The notes under the pieces: model-generated
What the model saw: the letters and a program-made list of their open reading frames with translations, nothing else
Databases searched by the model: none
Told to the model about the DNA's origin: nothing
NCBI GenBank assembly: GCA_036733345.1
Contig: DAINAR010000001.1
Span: 1-64,000, forward strand
Source of the DNA: JAFGMQ01 sp036733345
Lineage (GTDB): Bacteria; Desulfobacterota; DSM-4660; Desulfatiglandales; Desulfatiglandaceae
Direction of reading: 5' to 3'
Length of the DNA stretch: 64,000 nt
Shown here: positions 24,230 to 32,850 of the stretch, piece by piece
Layout: every line of letters starts with the position of its first letter
How positions within the stretch are numbered: position 1 is the stretch's first letter
Made by a program: the position numbers and the translations under genes

Positions 24230-25432
24230 CTATTCCTTTTCTATCCATCCAGGCATTGGATATACATATCTGAAAATAGCTAATTCTTTCGGCCATACAG
24301 GCTCAAACCTTCCATTTATCCACTGGACCATAAAGGAGGGGATTCTGTTTTGCTGACTTTTTTTCCCATAAGATATAAACCTGACCGGGCCAAAAGCAGT
24401 CATCATATCAGTCAGTGAAAGGGCATCTCTTAAACCTGAAGGAGTAAGGCTTTCTGCTCTCTTTAATGCATCTAAGATTACATACATGGATGAATATGCC
24501 TGGGCAGCATGGTAATCAGGCTGTGAACCATATCTGGATAAAAATTTATTATGAAATTCCCTGGCTTCCGGATAAGGAAGGGAAGGGGACCAGAGGCTTA
24601 TGGAGCACATATATTCAATAAAATCAGAGCCGTTTTGCTCAATCTCCTGCAAATTTAGATTGCCTGAATGTAAAACTAAAAGCTTAGGTTTTCTTACTAA
24701 TGCTTTTATATTCTGCATGAATAATGATATATCCATTTTATCAGGGACTAAATAAATGAGATCGGGATTTTTGATTTCAATTCTTCTTGAAATCCTTTCC
24801 AAATCAATTTCCCCGGAGGAATAATCTTCTTTAAATACAATCTTGATGCCCATTCTTTTGCAGAATTTTATAAATTTCCTGGCCCCATATGTGCCGACAG
24901 AATTTTCAAAAATGATGCCGGCGGTTTTTACAGGTGAAGTCTTGGCAGTATTTGATATAAAGGAGGACAGTGCATCCAGGTGTTCACTGGAAGGCTGGTT
25001 TAATCTGAAAATGTATTCCCGTCCCGTTTCAGTAATTTTATCGTCTGATGCCGTAGTTACCAAGAAAGGGATGCCTTTCTGCTGAGCTTCTTCTGAGGCA
25101 GCCCACACTGCAGAACTGGAACACCCTCCCGAAATGACGATTGCTTTATCATGATTAATCAGATTTTCAATTGCCGTACGACCTTTTTTTACTTCACTTC
25201 CTGTATCCTTAATAATCAATTTGATTTTTTTGCCATATATGGCGCCGGCAGCGTTAATTTCATCTGCTGCCATGGAAAATGCCTGCTGTTCAATTCTGCC
25301 TGACGGCTCAAGTTTTCCGCTTAAAGGCAGGAGTACGCCCACATTGATAAATTCGGAATACGCAGGGCAGGCCATTATGCCCAGAAAAAAAATACACAAT
25401 AAAATGTATATTCCTTTATTCAGTCTTTTCAT
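24230..25432 (-). CDS. Periplasmic branched-chain amino acid-type binding protein
   Basis: A type-1 periplasmic-binding fold of the LivJ family (Peripla_BP_6). I select the ATG at 25432 (GAGG six bases upstream), which gives a classic signal peptide ending CPAYS-EF. The mature protein begins INVGVLLPLSGKLEPSGR, has a ligand-side SGGCSSSAVWAASE loop and TAGIIFENSVGTYGARKFIK. No permease or ATPase gene adjoins it, so it is either an orphan binder for a distant ABC system or a sensor-type receptor. The substrate is not deducible. An upstream TTG at 25465 would add 11 residues and is unlikely. Confidence 0.85.
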   Translation of the reverse strand: MKRLNKGIYILLCIFFLGIMACPAYSEFINVGVLLPLSGKLEPSGRIEQQAFSMAADEINAAGAIYGKKIKLIIKDTGSEVKKGRTAIENLINHDKAIVISGGCSSSAVWAASEEAQQKGIPFLVTTASDDKITETGREYIFRLNQPSSEHLDALSSFISNTAKTSPVKTAGIIFENSVGTYGARKFIKFCKRMGIKIVFKEDYSSGEIDLERISRRIEIKNPDLIYLVPDKMDISLFMQNIKALVRKPKLLVLHSGNLNLQEIEQNGSDFIEYMCSISLWSPSLPYPEAREFHNKFLSRYGSQPDYHAAQAYSSMYVILDALKRAESLTPSGLRDALSLTDMMTAFGPVRFISYGKKSQQNRIPSFMVQWINGRFEPVWPKELAIFRYVYPMPGWIEKE

Positions 25433-25622
25433 AAAAAACCTCATTTTTAAAATGCCTTTTACCAAAAAAAAGGGATTTTACATTCTATATCTTTTTTATG
25501 CTGAATATTGTATTCATAAGTACTATAAAAAGGCAATTTTTTGAACACATTAATATTTCCTATAAGTTCTACTAATAAAAAATATGCCTGTGCAATACAA
25601 TGACAAAAAGGAAGAAACAAAA

Positions 25623-26612
25623 ATGAGTATTTATGAGATAACAGATATACCCGGGGTATTAGTTGAGTTGAAAAATATTTCGGATCATCCAGGTCCATAT
25701 TGCATGAGTTTTGGTTTTGATCTGAATCCACTGGTCAAATCAATAAAAAGATCGGGTATTGTCAACAGTCCAGTTTTAGTGAAAAATTCTAAGGGTAATC
25801 TGGATATAGTTACAGGATACCGGAGAGTTATTGCTGTAAAATCAATGGGCTTTAAACAACTGCACTGCAGGATTTTATCAGAGTCAGAATTTTCTCCTTT
25901 AAGATGCCTCTTATTGAATCTCAATGATAATCTGTGTACAAGGACATTTAATGAAATAGAAAAAGGAATGGTTCTTTGCCGTTTAAACAATTTTCTTCCG
26001 AAAGATGAAATTATTGAGTCCTATATGCCGCTTTTAGGACTTCCATCAAATGAAAACACTTATAGTAACTTTATAAGAATCGATGAGGAACTTGATGATA
26101 ATATGAAGCAATATGTTGCAGAAGGCCGGATGTCGTTTCAGTCAGCAGAAAGAATTCTGGATATAGATTATGGTTTAAGATCATATATACTCGACCTGTT
26201 GCTATCATTAAACTTTAACTTTAATCAACAGACTCAACTAATCGATTATTTATCTGATATCAAACATTCTAATGAATCGCTATTAATTGATATGTTAAAT
26301 AGCGCTGATTTTAAGCAGATTTATTTAAATGATAAAATTAATAAACCACAAAAAGCTAAAGCTATACTTCAATATTTCCGCGAAAAACGTTTCCCAATAA
26401 TGGTTAAAGCTGAAAAAGACTTTAAAGAGAAAATCTCAAATCTGCACCTCCCTCAAGGAATAAGGATTAACTATCCGCCTTTCTTTGAAGGTCCTTCTTT
26501 TCGTCTGGAAATATCTTTCAAAAACGGGAAACAACTCAAGGAGAAGGTTGATCAGCTGTCAGGGATTAGAAACCTGGAAGACATAAAGCCTCCGTGGAAA
26601 AAGGAGGCATGA
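25623..26612 (+). CDS. ParB/Srx-like domain protein linked to the radical SAM gene
   Basis: The start at 25623 has AAGGAAG upstream; an ATG at 25584 has no ribosome site. The 329-residue protein has a ParB-N-like module near 25-90: DLNPLVKSIKRSGIVNSPVL, then VTGYRRVIAVKSMGFKQLHC, which carries the GxRR motif. The middle is all-helical (about 100-200; EEGRMSFQSAERILD-like), like a ParB helix-turn-helix region. The rest is not recognised. In true ParB this domain binds CTP and DNA; here no parA or parS is visible. It overlaps the ribosome site of the next gene (AAGGAGG lies inside its last codons), so the two are translationally linked. Function is unknown; a DNA-linked role with the downstream enzyme is inferred. 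Confidence 0.65.
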   Translation: MSIYEITDIPGVLVELKNISDHPGPYCMSFGFDLNPLVKSIKRSGIVNSPVLVKNSKGNLDIVTGYRRVIAVKSMGFKQLHCRILSESEFSPLRCLLLNLNDNLCTRTFNEIEKGMVLCRLNNFLPKDEIIESYMPLLGLPSNENTYSNFIRIDEELDDNMKQYVAEGRMSFQSAERILDIDYGLRSYILDLLLSLNFNFNQQTQLIDYLSDIKHSNESLLIDMLNSADFKQIYLNDKINKPQKAKAILQYFREKRFPIMVKAEKDFKEKISNLHLPQGIRINYPPFFEGPSFRLEISFKNGKQLKEKVDQLSGIRNLEDIKPPWKKEA

Positions 26613-26615
26613 TAA

Positions 26616-27704
26616 ATGACTTTTATAAAAAAGGTATTTATTGATTCCGAAGCACTGGGCTATCCACTTACGCAAAAAGTCCTTAGCAGAGTGAAAAATG
26701 GTGTTCCTCATAGAATAATTGAAGAAAAGGGCTCCAGTTCCGGATTTGATGAAGTAGATATGGGAAAGGAAACCCTTCATCTTATCTCTTATAAGGGAGA
26801 GTTTTTAAAACCCTGCCCAGGCACTAAAGAGTATATATGCTGCGGATACAAAATTCTAAATATAGGGACAAATTGTCCTCTTGACTGCAGCTATTGCATC
26901 CTCCAGTCTTACATTAATATGCCGAATCTGAGAGTATTTGCAAACCTTGAAGAAGAATTAGGCAATGTATTGGATATTTTCGACAGTAATCCTGAAAGCA
27001 TATTCAGAGTTGGTACAGGGGAATTTACAGACAGCCTCGCTCTTGATCCTGTTACATTTTGCAGTGATTTACTGCTGCCTGAATTCTCAATACGCAAAAA
27101 TGTAATCCTCGAATTAAAAACAAAAACAGTCAATATCAACAGGCTGATTGCCTCTAAAATCAGAGATCGCATTGTGGTTTCATGGTCATTGAACAGCTCT
27201 TTTATAGCCTCAAAAGAAGAACTCAAGGCTCCCGGCATTATAAAAAGACTTGAAGCAGCAAGGAAATGTCAATCTGAGGGATTTGTTTTAGGTTTTCACT
27301 TTGACCCAATGTTAATGTATCCTGGATGGCAAGAAGATTATCTCAGGACTCTCGATTTAATGGATAAATACGTTGATCCGAAAGGTATCATATGGATCAG
27401 CCTTGGATCTTTCAGGTATATGCCCGGGCTGAAGCCCATAGTCAGGAAACGTCATCCAAACACAACTATCCTTGATGGTGAGTTTATTCAGGGACTGGAT
27501 GGAAAAATGCGTTATTTTAAGCCTATAAGGATAGATCTTTATTCATTTATGAAGGAACACTTAGATAAATGGTATTCAAACCTGGGACTTTATCTATGCA
27601 TGGAATCAGATGAGGTGTGGCAAGAGAGCTTGGGCTGGTCTCCCGGTGTTTCTGAGGGACTGAAGTGCTATCTGGATGATAGAACAATTGAATTATTTGC
27701 TTAG
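26616..27704 (+). CDS. Spore photoproduct lyase-like radical SAM protein
   Basis: A 362-residue radical SAM protein of the SplB group. The cluster motif is C87-x3-C91-x2-C94 (NCPLDCSYC), followed by ILQSYIN, as in SplB. Upstream it has CPGTKEYICCGYK. The region after the motif reads RVGTGEFTDSLALDPVT, and I see no Cys in that stretch. Bacillus SplB uses a Cys there as hydrogen donor. A related branch in non-spore-formers has the same GTGEFTDSLALD pattern, and its activity is not known to me. There is no sporulation gene in the window. It starts 4 bases after the ParB-like gene with AAGGAGG upstream, so they form a two-gene unit. A DNA photolesion repair role is inferred at best. Confidence 0.75.
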   Translation: MTFIKKVFIDSEALGYPLTQKVLSRVKNGVPHRIIEEKGSSSGFDEVDMGKETLHLISYKGEFLKPCPGTKEYICCGYKILNIGTNCPLDCSYCILQSYINMPNLRVFANLEEELGNVLDIFDSNPESIFRVGTGEFTDSLALDPVTFCSDLLLPEFSIRKNVILELKTKTVNINRLIASKIRDRIVVSWSLNSSFIASKEELKAPGIIKRLEAARKCQSEGFVLGFHFDPMLMYPGWQEDYLRTLDLMDKYVDPKGIIWISLGSFRYMPGLKPIVRKRHPNTTILDGEFIQGLDGKMRYFKPIRIDLYSFMKEHLDKWYSNLGLYLCMESDEVWQESLGWSPGVSEGLKCYLDDRTIELFA

Positions 27705-27866
27705 GTAAAAGAAATAGAATTATTTAAGTGTTTTAATGAAAAATAATCCTAAAACAATGATCATAAAATTAGACTTTTTGAAAAGCCTGTAAGATTTTAG
27801 TAGCAATCGAAAAAAATATATGATATCGAAAATTTCTTAATTAATCTTATTTTTAGGGAGAGAAAT

Positions 27867-28094
27867 ATGGAACTCAGAAACAAAGTTGACAGTGCCCTTG
27901 AAAAAATAAGGCCTGCACTTCAGGCTGACGGGGGCAATGTCGAATTAGTAAACGTAAGCGATGACGGTGTTGTTAAGGTTAAGCTGACCGGAGCATGCCA
28001 CGGATGCCCAATGTCACAGATGACACTGAAGATGGGCATTGAAAAGGTATTGAAACAGAATGTCCCTGAAGTGAAAACAGTTGAGTCTGTTTAG
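27867..28094 (+). CDS. NifU C-terminal-like Fe-S scaffold (Nfu)
   Basis: 75 residues corresponding to the Nfu domain: LRNKVDSALEKIRPALQADG, GNVELVNVSDDGVVKVKLTG and the CxxC pair in ACHGCPMSQMTLK. It binds an iron-sulfur cluster as a dimer and passes it to target proteins. GGGAGAG lies ahead of the ATG. It is a single gene, with its own upstream space. No isc/suf genes are near. Confidence 0.92.
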   Translation: MELRNKVDSALEKIRPALQADGGNVELVNVSDDGVVKVKLTGACHGCPMSQMTLKMGIEKVLKQNVPEVKTVESV

Positions 28095-28204
28095 CGTAAG
28101 GAGACAGCCTGGAAGCGAATAAATGACTTATTTGGTCAACCTGATTGACTTTAAGTGGTTATATGTATTTTTTAATAAATAAATCAAACAGATAAGGAGG
28201 AGTT

Positions 28205-29056
28205 ATGGAGATTAAAACAATTGGCGTCCTGGGTGCTGGAGCAATGGGAAGCGGTATTGCACAGGTTGCAGCTCAGACAGGATATAATGTTATCATGAGA
28301 GATATTGAAGATTCCTTTGTAGAACGCGGCCTGAAAGGTATTAATGCATTTCTGTCTAAAAGCGTTGAAAAAGGCAAAATGGATGCCGCACAAAAGGATG
28401 CTATAATGGGAAGGATTAAGGGGACAACTGATATGACCGCAATGAAAGATGCGGATTTCGTGATTGAAGTTGTACTCGAAAATCTGGATCTGAAAAAAAA
28501 GGTCTTTAAAGAATTAGATGAGCTCTGTGGCCCTGATGTAATTCTTGCTTCAAACACATCTTCCATGTCTATAACTGAAATTGCAGCCTCTACAAAGAGG
28601 CCTGAAAAGGTCTGCGGCATGCATTTTTTCAATCCTGTACCATTAATGAAGCTTGTTGAGGTTATTCGGGGATATTCAAGCAGTGATGAGACAATTGCTA
28701 CGGTTTCCGCCCTTGCTGAAAAAATGGGAAAGATTGTAGTTGAAGTCAAAAAAGATTCTCCGGGCTTTGTAGTAAACAGGATTATGCTTCCTCATTTTCT
28801 TGAGGCTATAAAAATGGTGGAAGAGGGTGTTGCAAGCATTGAAGATATTGATAAAGCGGTTAAAAATGGACTTAATTATCCAATGGGTCCCTTTGAATTG
28901 ATGGACCTGACCGGAATTGACATTGCCTATGCAATCACTGAGTATTTTCATCAGGAACTGAATAAGGAATTGAAGTGGGTGGCGCCTAATCTTTTCAAGA
29001 GTATGATTCGCGCCAACAAATTGGGAAAGAAAACCGGAGGAGGCTGGTATAAATAA
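28205..29056 (+). CDS. hbd: 3-hydroxybutyryl-CoA dehydrogenase
   Basis: Interconverts acetoacetyl-CoA and 3-hydroxybutyryl-CoA with NAD(H), as in butyrate metabolism or beta-oxidation. The NAD fold has GVLGAGAMGSGIAQV (about 7-21), NTSSMSITE (about 117-125) and HFFNPVPLMKLVEV (about 141-154; catalytic His). The dimerisation part has PGFVVNRIMLPHFLEAI and NYPMGPFELMDLTGID. It ends GKKTGGGWY at 283 residues, the normal length. AAGGAGGAG precedes the ATG. A strong terminator follows at 29085-29122. Confidence 0.96.
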   Translation: MEIKTIGVLGAGAMGSGIAQVAAQTGYNVIMRDIEDSFVERGLKGINAFLSKSVEKGKMDAAQKDAIMGRIKGTTDMTAMKDADFVIEVVLENLDLKKKVFKELDELCGPDVILASNTSSMSITEIAASTKRPEKVCGMHFFNPVPLMKLVEVIRGYSSSDETIATVSALAEKMGKIVVEVKKDSPGFVVNRIMLPHFLEAIKMVEEGVASIEDIDKAVKNGLNYPMGPFELMDLTGIDIAYAITEYFHQELNKELKWVAPNLFKSMIRANKLGKKTGGGWYK

Positions 29057-29084
29057 CTGCAGGCCCTCAGGTATTTAAAACAAC

Positions 29085-29122
29085 AAGAAGGCAGATCCAT
29101 TATTATCAGGGTCTGCCTTCTT
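29085..29122 (+). terminator. Intrinsic terminator after hbd
   Basis: AAGAAGGCAGATCC at 29085-29098 pairs with the 14 bases at 29109-29122 (one G-T wobble) around an ATTATTATCA loop. It is followed by TGATTTTAT. It ends hbd and probably also the convergent bS22-like gene. Confidence 0.8.
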
Positions 29123-29151
29123 GATTTTATACGTAAAGGCCAAGGGAACGT

Positions 29152-29241
29152 TTACTTGTTCTTATGACGCATCTTCTTCTTTAACTTCCTGTGTTTGTGT
29201 TTGGTTATCTTTTTCCTGCGCTTTTTTACGACACTACCCAT
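29152..29241 (-). CDS. bS22-like (AURKAIP1/COX24 domain) small ribosomal protein
   Basis: A 29-residue, very basic peptide: MGSVVKKRRKKITKHKHRK then LKKKMRHKNK, with 18 Lys or Arg. It matches the pattern of the small-subunit protein bS22 of mycobacteria and of the AURKAIP1/COX24 domain proteins of bacteria and mitochondria (MGSV-x-KKRRK-x-x-x-KHRKL). GGGAGGACG stands 5-10 bases ahead of the ATG. The stop TAA is at 29152-29154. Too short for most gene finders, it is convergent to hbd with the shared terminator between them. Confidence 0.85.
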   Translation of the reverse strand: MGSVVKKRRKKITKHKHRKLKKKMRHKNK

Positions 29242-29335
29242 CTAAAACGTCCTCCCTGGAATTAATTGTTTGAAATCTATTACTATTTTAAGACAAAAGA
29301 TGTCAACATGAATTTCAAAAAAAAAGAAATAATTA

Positions 29336-30250
29336 TTAGTTTACATAATATATATTATCAGACATTAAAAATAAAGCGTTAAAATCTTTCATTGAGATCT
29401 TTTTATTTCTGTACATTCGCTCATCAGCCTTATTTACAAGGTCCTCCGCGGTCATTTCCTCCTTAAGACCTGCGTACCCTGCAGCCGCAGTAATTCCGCA
29501 TGATTTATGTATACTTTTTTTAATTCGGCTCGCTATTCTCTGGGCTATATGCCAATCAGCATCAATTACTAAAATTGCGAATTCATCACCGCCATATCTG
29601 TATCCTGAGTCAACGCCATTACGAATCTGAGTCTCAATAATATTGCCGACATTATGAAGAATGCGATCTCCAGCAATATGTCCGAACGAATCATTATATT
29701 TTTTGAATCCATCCAGATCGATAATTATCAAGCCAAGATTTGTCTTCTGCCTTTTTGCTCTTACAATCTCTTCATTAAGGCGGGAATAAAAATGTCTTTG
29801 ATTATATAGCCCTGTAAGGGAATCTGTAATTGAAAGCCTGCTGAGTTCTTCCCGAGTATTCCTTTCTATTAATGCCCTTTTAATCTTTGCCTCGAGCTCT
29901 TCTATTTCTACAGGCTTATCAATAAAATCGCATGTTCCGGCATTGATAACATCTATATACCGGTATTCTTCAGAATACCCTGTGATTGCAATTATACCTA
30001 TTTGAGGATAATTAGCCTTAACTTTCTTAATCAAAGTCATACCATCAATTTCAGGCATCCTCATGTCAGTAAGCATAAAAGTATAATCGTTACTTTCAAG
30101 CGCAACAAGCGCTTCCCTGGCACTTCTAACTCCTTTCGCTTTAAAACCGATATAATTCAGCATCTCAACAACAACGTCACGTGCATCATTGTCGTCGTCA
30201 ACTACGAGTATTAACTCATCATTATAATTTATTGAATTTTCTGCACACAT
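29336..30250 (-). CDS. Response regulator with GGDEF domain (diguanylate cyclase)
   Basis: 304 residues. The receiver domain (about 10-130) has acidic D18-D19, phospho-acceptor D62 (LTDMRMPE), T90 (AITG) and K112 (DKPVE). The GGDEF domain (about 150-300) has the D-x-L-T-G-L-x-N lead-in, D178-L-D180 metal site (IDLDGFK) and the intact GGDEF at 220-224. The I-site Arg is Asn (NGVD before SGYRY), so product feedback may be weak. No sensor kinase adjoins. It makes c-di-GMP on phosphorylation, by family knowledge. A 27-base gap separates it from miaB. Confidence 0.92.
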   Translation of the reverse strand: MCAENSINYNDELILVVDDDNDARDVVVEMLNYIGFKAKGVRSAREALVALESNDYTFMLTDMRMPEIDGMTLIKKVKANYPQIGIIAITGYSEEYRYIDVINAGTCDFIDKPVEIEELEAKIKRALIERNTREELSRLSITDSLTGLYNQRHFYSRLNEEIVRAKRQKTNLGLIIIDLDGFKKYNDSFGHIAGDRILHNVGNIIETQIRNGVDSGYRYGGDEFAILVIDADWHIAQRIASRIKKSIHKSCGITAAAGYAGLKEEMTAEDLVNKADERMYRNKKISMKDFNALFLMSDNIYYVN

Positions 30251-30277
30251 GGCATAATAACCTTTATTGTTTAGGGC

Positions 30278-31600
30278 CTATTCCTTAGCAAGTTCTCCCT
30301 TTAAGGAGTTAGACATTCCTAATTTAATCAAAACATTAACTAAACTGCCTACTATATTGTTATTACAATTAAAATTAACAACCTTGTTAGAGCCTGTACG
30401 GCCTCGGAAAAAACCTCCTTTTTTACTAACTCCTTCCACTAAAACAGGTAAAATTCTTCCTTCAAGTGCTTTATTTTTCATAAGTGTTATCTGTTTTTGA
30501 AGGTCTTGAAGTTTAATCAGCCGCAAGGCCTTTTCAGACTCATCAACCTTGTCCTTCATTTTTGCTGAGAGAGTCCATTTCCTGTCAGAGTACTTGAAAG
30601 AAAAAAGAGAGTCAAATTGAACCTTTTTAATAAGATCGAGGGTCATTTCAAAATCCTTTTCAGATTCCCCGGGGAAACCTACCATTACATCACTGGTGAT
30701 TGCTATATCATGATTTGCTTCTCTCAACCTGTATATAAGATCCAAATACCTTTCTCTGGTATATCCCCTTCTCATTTTTTCAAGTATAAAGTTTGATCCT
30801 GCCTGGAATGGCAGATGAATGTGCGGGCAAAGTATACTTTGTTTGTCAGCGAAGCAATCAATAAGATCATCAGAGAGGTCTTTTGGATGAGAAGTAGTGA
30901 AACGCAATCTATAAAGACCTTTCAAAGCAATTAATTCACGCAGAAGTGATGAAAAATTAACTTCCTTACCGTTTCTCCATAAATAGGAATTTACATTCTG
31001 CCCAAGCAGGGTAATTTCCTTCACTCCGGATGAAATCATGTTTCTGGCCTCCAGTAGAATATCATCCGGAGATCGAGAGATTTCACGCCCTCTGACAAAT
31101 GGTACGATACAATAACTGCAAAAATTATTGCATCCTACCATAATGGATATTTGACCCAGAATTCTGCCGTTAAAAAACCCCGGACAATTAATTGGAGACG
31201 GGGGCTCGGATTTTATATCCGTAATAAGGATTTTCTGCCGGGCATTAATTATTTTATAAAGGATTTCATTTACCTTACCGATATCTCTGGGACCCATTAC
31301 AAGATCAAGCTGAGGGAATCTTTCTAAAAGATCGGAGCCCATTTCCTGAGCAAGGCATCCCGTAATACCCAGTATTAAATCGGGATTTTTCTTCTTGACA
31401 GCAGACATGCGACCCAGCATGCTTAGTGCCTTTTGTTGTGGTTTTGCCCTTACAGTGCATGTATTTATAAGAATGATATCCGCTTCATAAGGATCATTAA
31501 CCGGGCACAGGCCATAATTGATAAGGGATTGAGCCAGATAATCTGAATCATATTCATTCATCTGACAACCCATAGTATTTATATAAAAATGCTTGAACAA
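30278..31600 (-). CDS. miaB: tRNA-2-methylthio-N6-dimethylallyladenosine synthase
   Basis: A radical SAM methylthiotransferase that acts on A37 of tRNA. 440 residues. The N-terminal UPF0004 domain has C12, C48 and C82 for the auxiliary cluster. The radical SAM core has C157-x3-C161-x2-C164 (VGCNNFCSYC). The TRAM domain at about 370-440 ends the protein. The start is TTG (31600); MFKHFYINTMGCQMNEYDSD is the usual N-terminus and no ATG lies ahead. It forms a run with DUF4911 and nadK on the same strand. Confidence 0.95.
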   Translation of the reverse strand: MFKHFYINTMGCQMNEYDSDYLAQSLINYGLCPVNDPYEADIILINTCTVRAKPQQKALSMLGRMSAVKKKNPDLILGITGCLAQEMGSDLLERFPQLDLVMGPRDIGKVNEILYKIINARQKILITDIKSEPPSPINCPGFFNGRILGQISIMVGCNNFCSYCIVPFVRGREISRSPDDILLEARNMISSGVKEITLLGQNVNSYLWRNGKEVNFSSLLRELIALKGLYRLRFTTSHPKDLSDDLIDCFADKQSILCPHIHLPFQAGSNFILEKMRRGYTRERYLDLIYRLREANHDIAITSDVMVGFPGESEKDFEMTLDLIKKVQFDSLFSFKYSDRKWTLSAKMKDKVDESEKALRLIKLQDLQKQITLMKNKALEGRILPVLVEGVSKKGGFFRGRTGSNKVVNFNCNNNIVGSLVNVLIKLGMSNSLKGELAKE

Positions 31601-31644
31601 AATTTAAATTCCATTAAATAAAAAAGTAAACATTACCTTCTGTC

Positions 31645-31860
31645 TCAGGTTTCAAAAATCGATATGCCATCCTCATTTCTTAATGAATCAATCAATTCAT
31701 CAACCTGCTCTTCAAAACCCGGAGGGATTTGTATTTCAATAACGGCTGTCCGCGGATTCAGGGTGCTTACAACTGCCATTCCATCATAGGATTCAATAGT
31801 AGATCTCAGGTAATTAATATCCTTTCGGTCTACATGAAATAGTTTCTTAATCGTTTCCAT
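31645..31860 (-). CDS. DUF4911 family protein
   Basis: 71 residues with the pattern of DUF4911: a KKLFHVDRKDINYLRSTIES helix, then YDGMAVVSTL and AVIEIQIPPGFEEQVDELID. It looks like a small alpha/beta protein resembling an ACT-type ligand-binding fold. No function is known. It sits between nadK (32 bases upstream) and miaB, in the order often seen in these bacteria. Confidence 0.75.
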   Translation of the reverse strand: METIKKLFHVDRKDINYLRSTIESYDGMAVVSTLNPRTAVIEIQIPPGFEEQVDELIDSLRNEDGISIFET

Positions 31861-31892
31861 GTATTTGTATCATATTTATATCCTGATTTTTA

Positions 31893-32768
31893 TCAGGGAT
31901 TATAGTGAGATCCTCCCCATCTGAGCTTGGTCCGCAGAATTTTGAAATAGCTATGATCCGGTGGCTTAAAAAGCCTTATCTTTTCTTCTGATCTGTGAAT
32001 GAACACTTTATCTCCATAATACAGATCAAAACCAACCTGTCCGTCAAAAGTTAACAAAACAGTCTCTTCGCTTTCTTTTCCCATTTCAATTTGAATTTCA
32101 GCACTATGGGGTACTATGATAGGGCGATTAGTAAGGGCAAAGGGGCAGATTGGAGTTAAAATAAGTGTTTTCATAGTCGGATAAAGTATTGGCCCGCCCG
32201 CAGACAGATTATAGGCTGTAGACCCGGTGGGAGTCGAAATAATAAGGCCATCTGCCCTGAAGGTTGTCAAAAATTCGCCATTAATCAATACATCCAGGTC
32301 AATAATCCTTGATAATGTGCTTTTATTAATTACCACATCGTTTAAGATGTGGAAGTGGCAAATTTCCTCATCATCGCGCCAAACTTTTGCTTCAAGCATC
32401 ATTCGGCTTTCAATTTCAAGTGTTCCGCTGATCATCATTTCAATTACAGGATAGAAATGATCAAAAGGGACATCTGTAAGAAAACCCAAACCTCCCAGAT
32501 TGACACCCAAAATAGGAACCCCGTATCGCCCTATTCTTCTGGCTGCCCCTAAAAGTGTACCATCACCACCCAGTACAATAACACAATCAACAGTCTTTGG
32601 AATGGAGGATTGCTCTTCAGAAGGCCAGCTTAAGTGCCCCTTTGTTTCCATCTCCTCCGAAAAAACTCGAAAGCCTCTTTCTTTAAGCCAGTCTTCAAGT
32701 TTTTCGGCCTCTGATTTTGCCACTTCATGGTGATGCTTAAAGATAATTCCAATTGATCTGAGGAGCAT
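31893..32768 (-). CDS. nadK: NAD kinase
   Basis: Phosphorylates NAD to NADP. 291 residues with GGDGTLLGAAR (about 68-78), NLGGLGFLTDVPF (about 94-106), and a LNDVVINKSTLSRIIDLDV stretch, STPTGSTAYNLSAGGPI and ICPFALTNRPIIVP. AGGAGGGC precedes the ATG. It is the first gene of a minus-strand run that goes on to DUF4911 and miaB. Confidence 0.96.
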   Translation of the reverse strand: MLLRSIGIIFKHHHEVAKSEAEKLEDWLKERGFRVFSEEMETKGHLSWPSEEQSSIPKTVDCVIVLGGDGTLLGAARRIGRYGVPILGVNLGGLGFLTDVPFDHFYPVIEMMISGTLEIESRMMLEAKVWRDDEEICHFHILNDVVINKSTLSRIIDLDVLINGEFLTTFRADGLIISTPTGSTAYNLSAGGPILYPTMKTLILTPICPFALTNRPIIVPHSAEIQIEMGKESEETVLLTFDGQVGFDLYYGDKVFIHRSEEKIRLFKPPDHSYFKILRTKLRWGGSHYNP

Positions 32769-32850
32769 TCTTATTGCCCTCCTGATTGTTTTATTAATTA
32801 CTGAAAATCAAGAAATACAACTTCCCTTTAATGATCTTAATAATGGTTGA

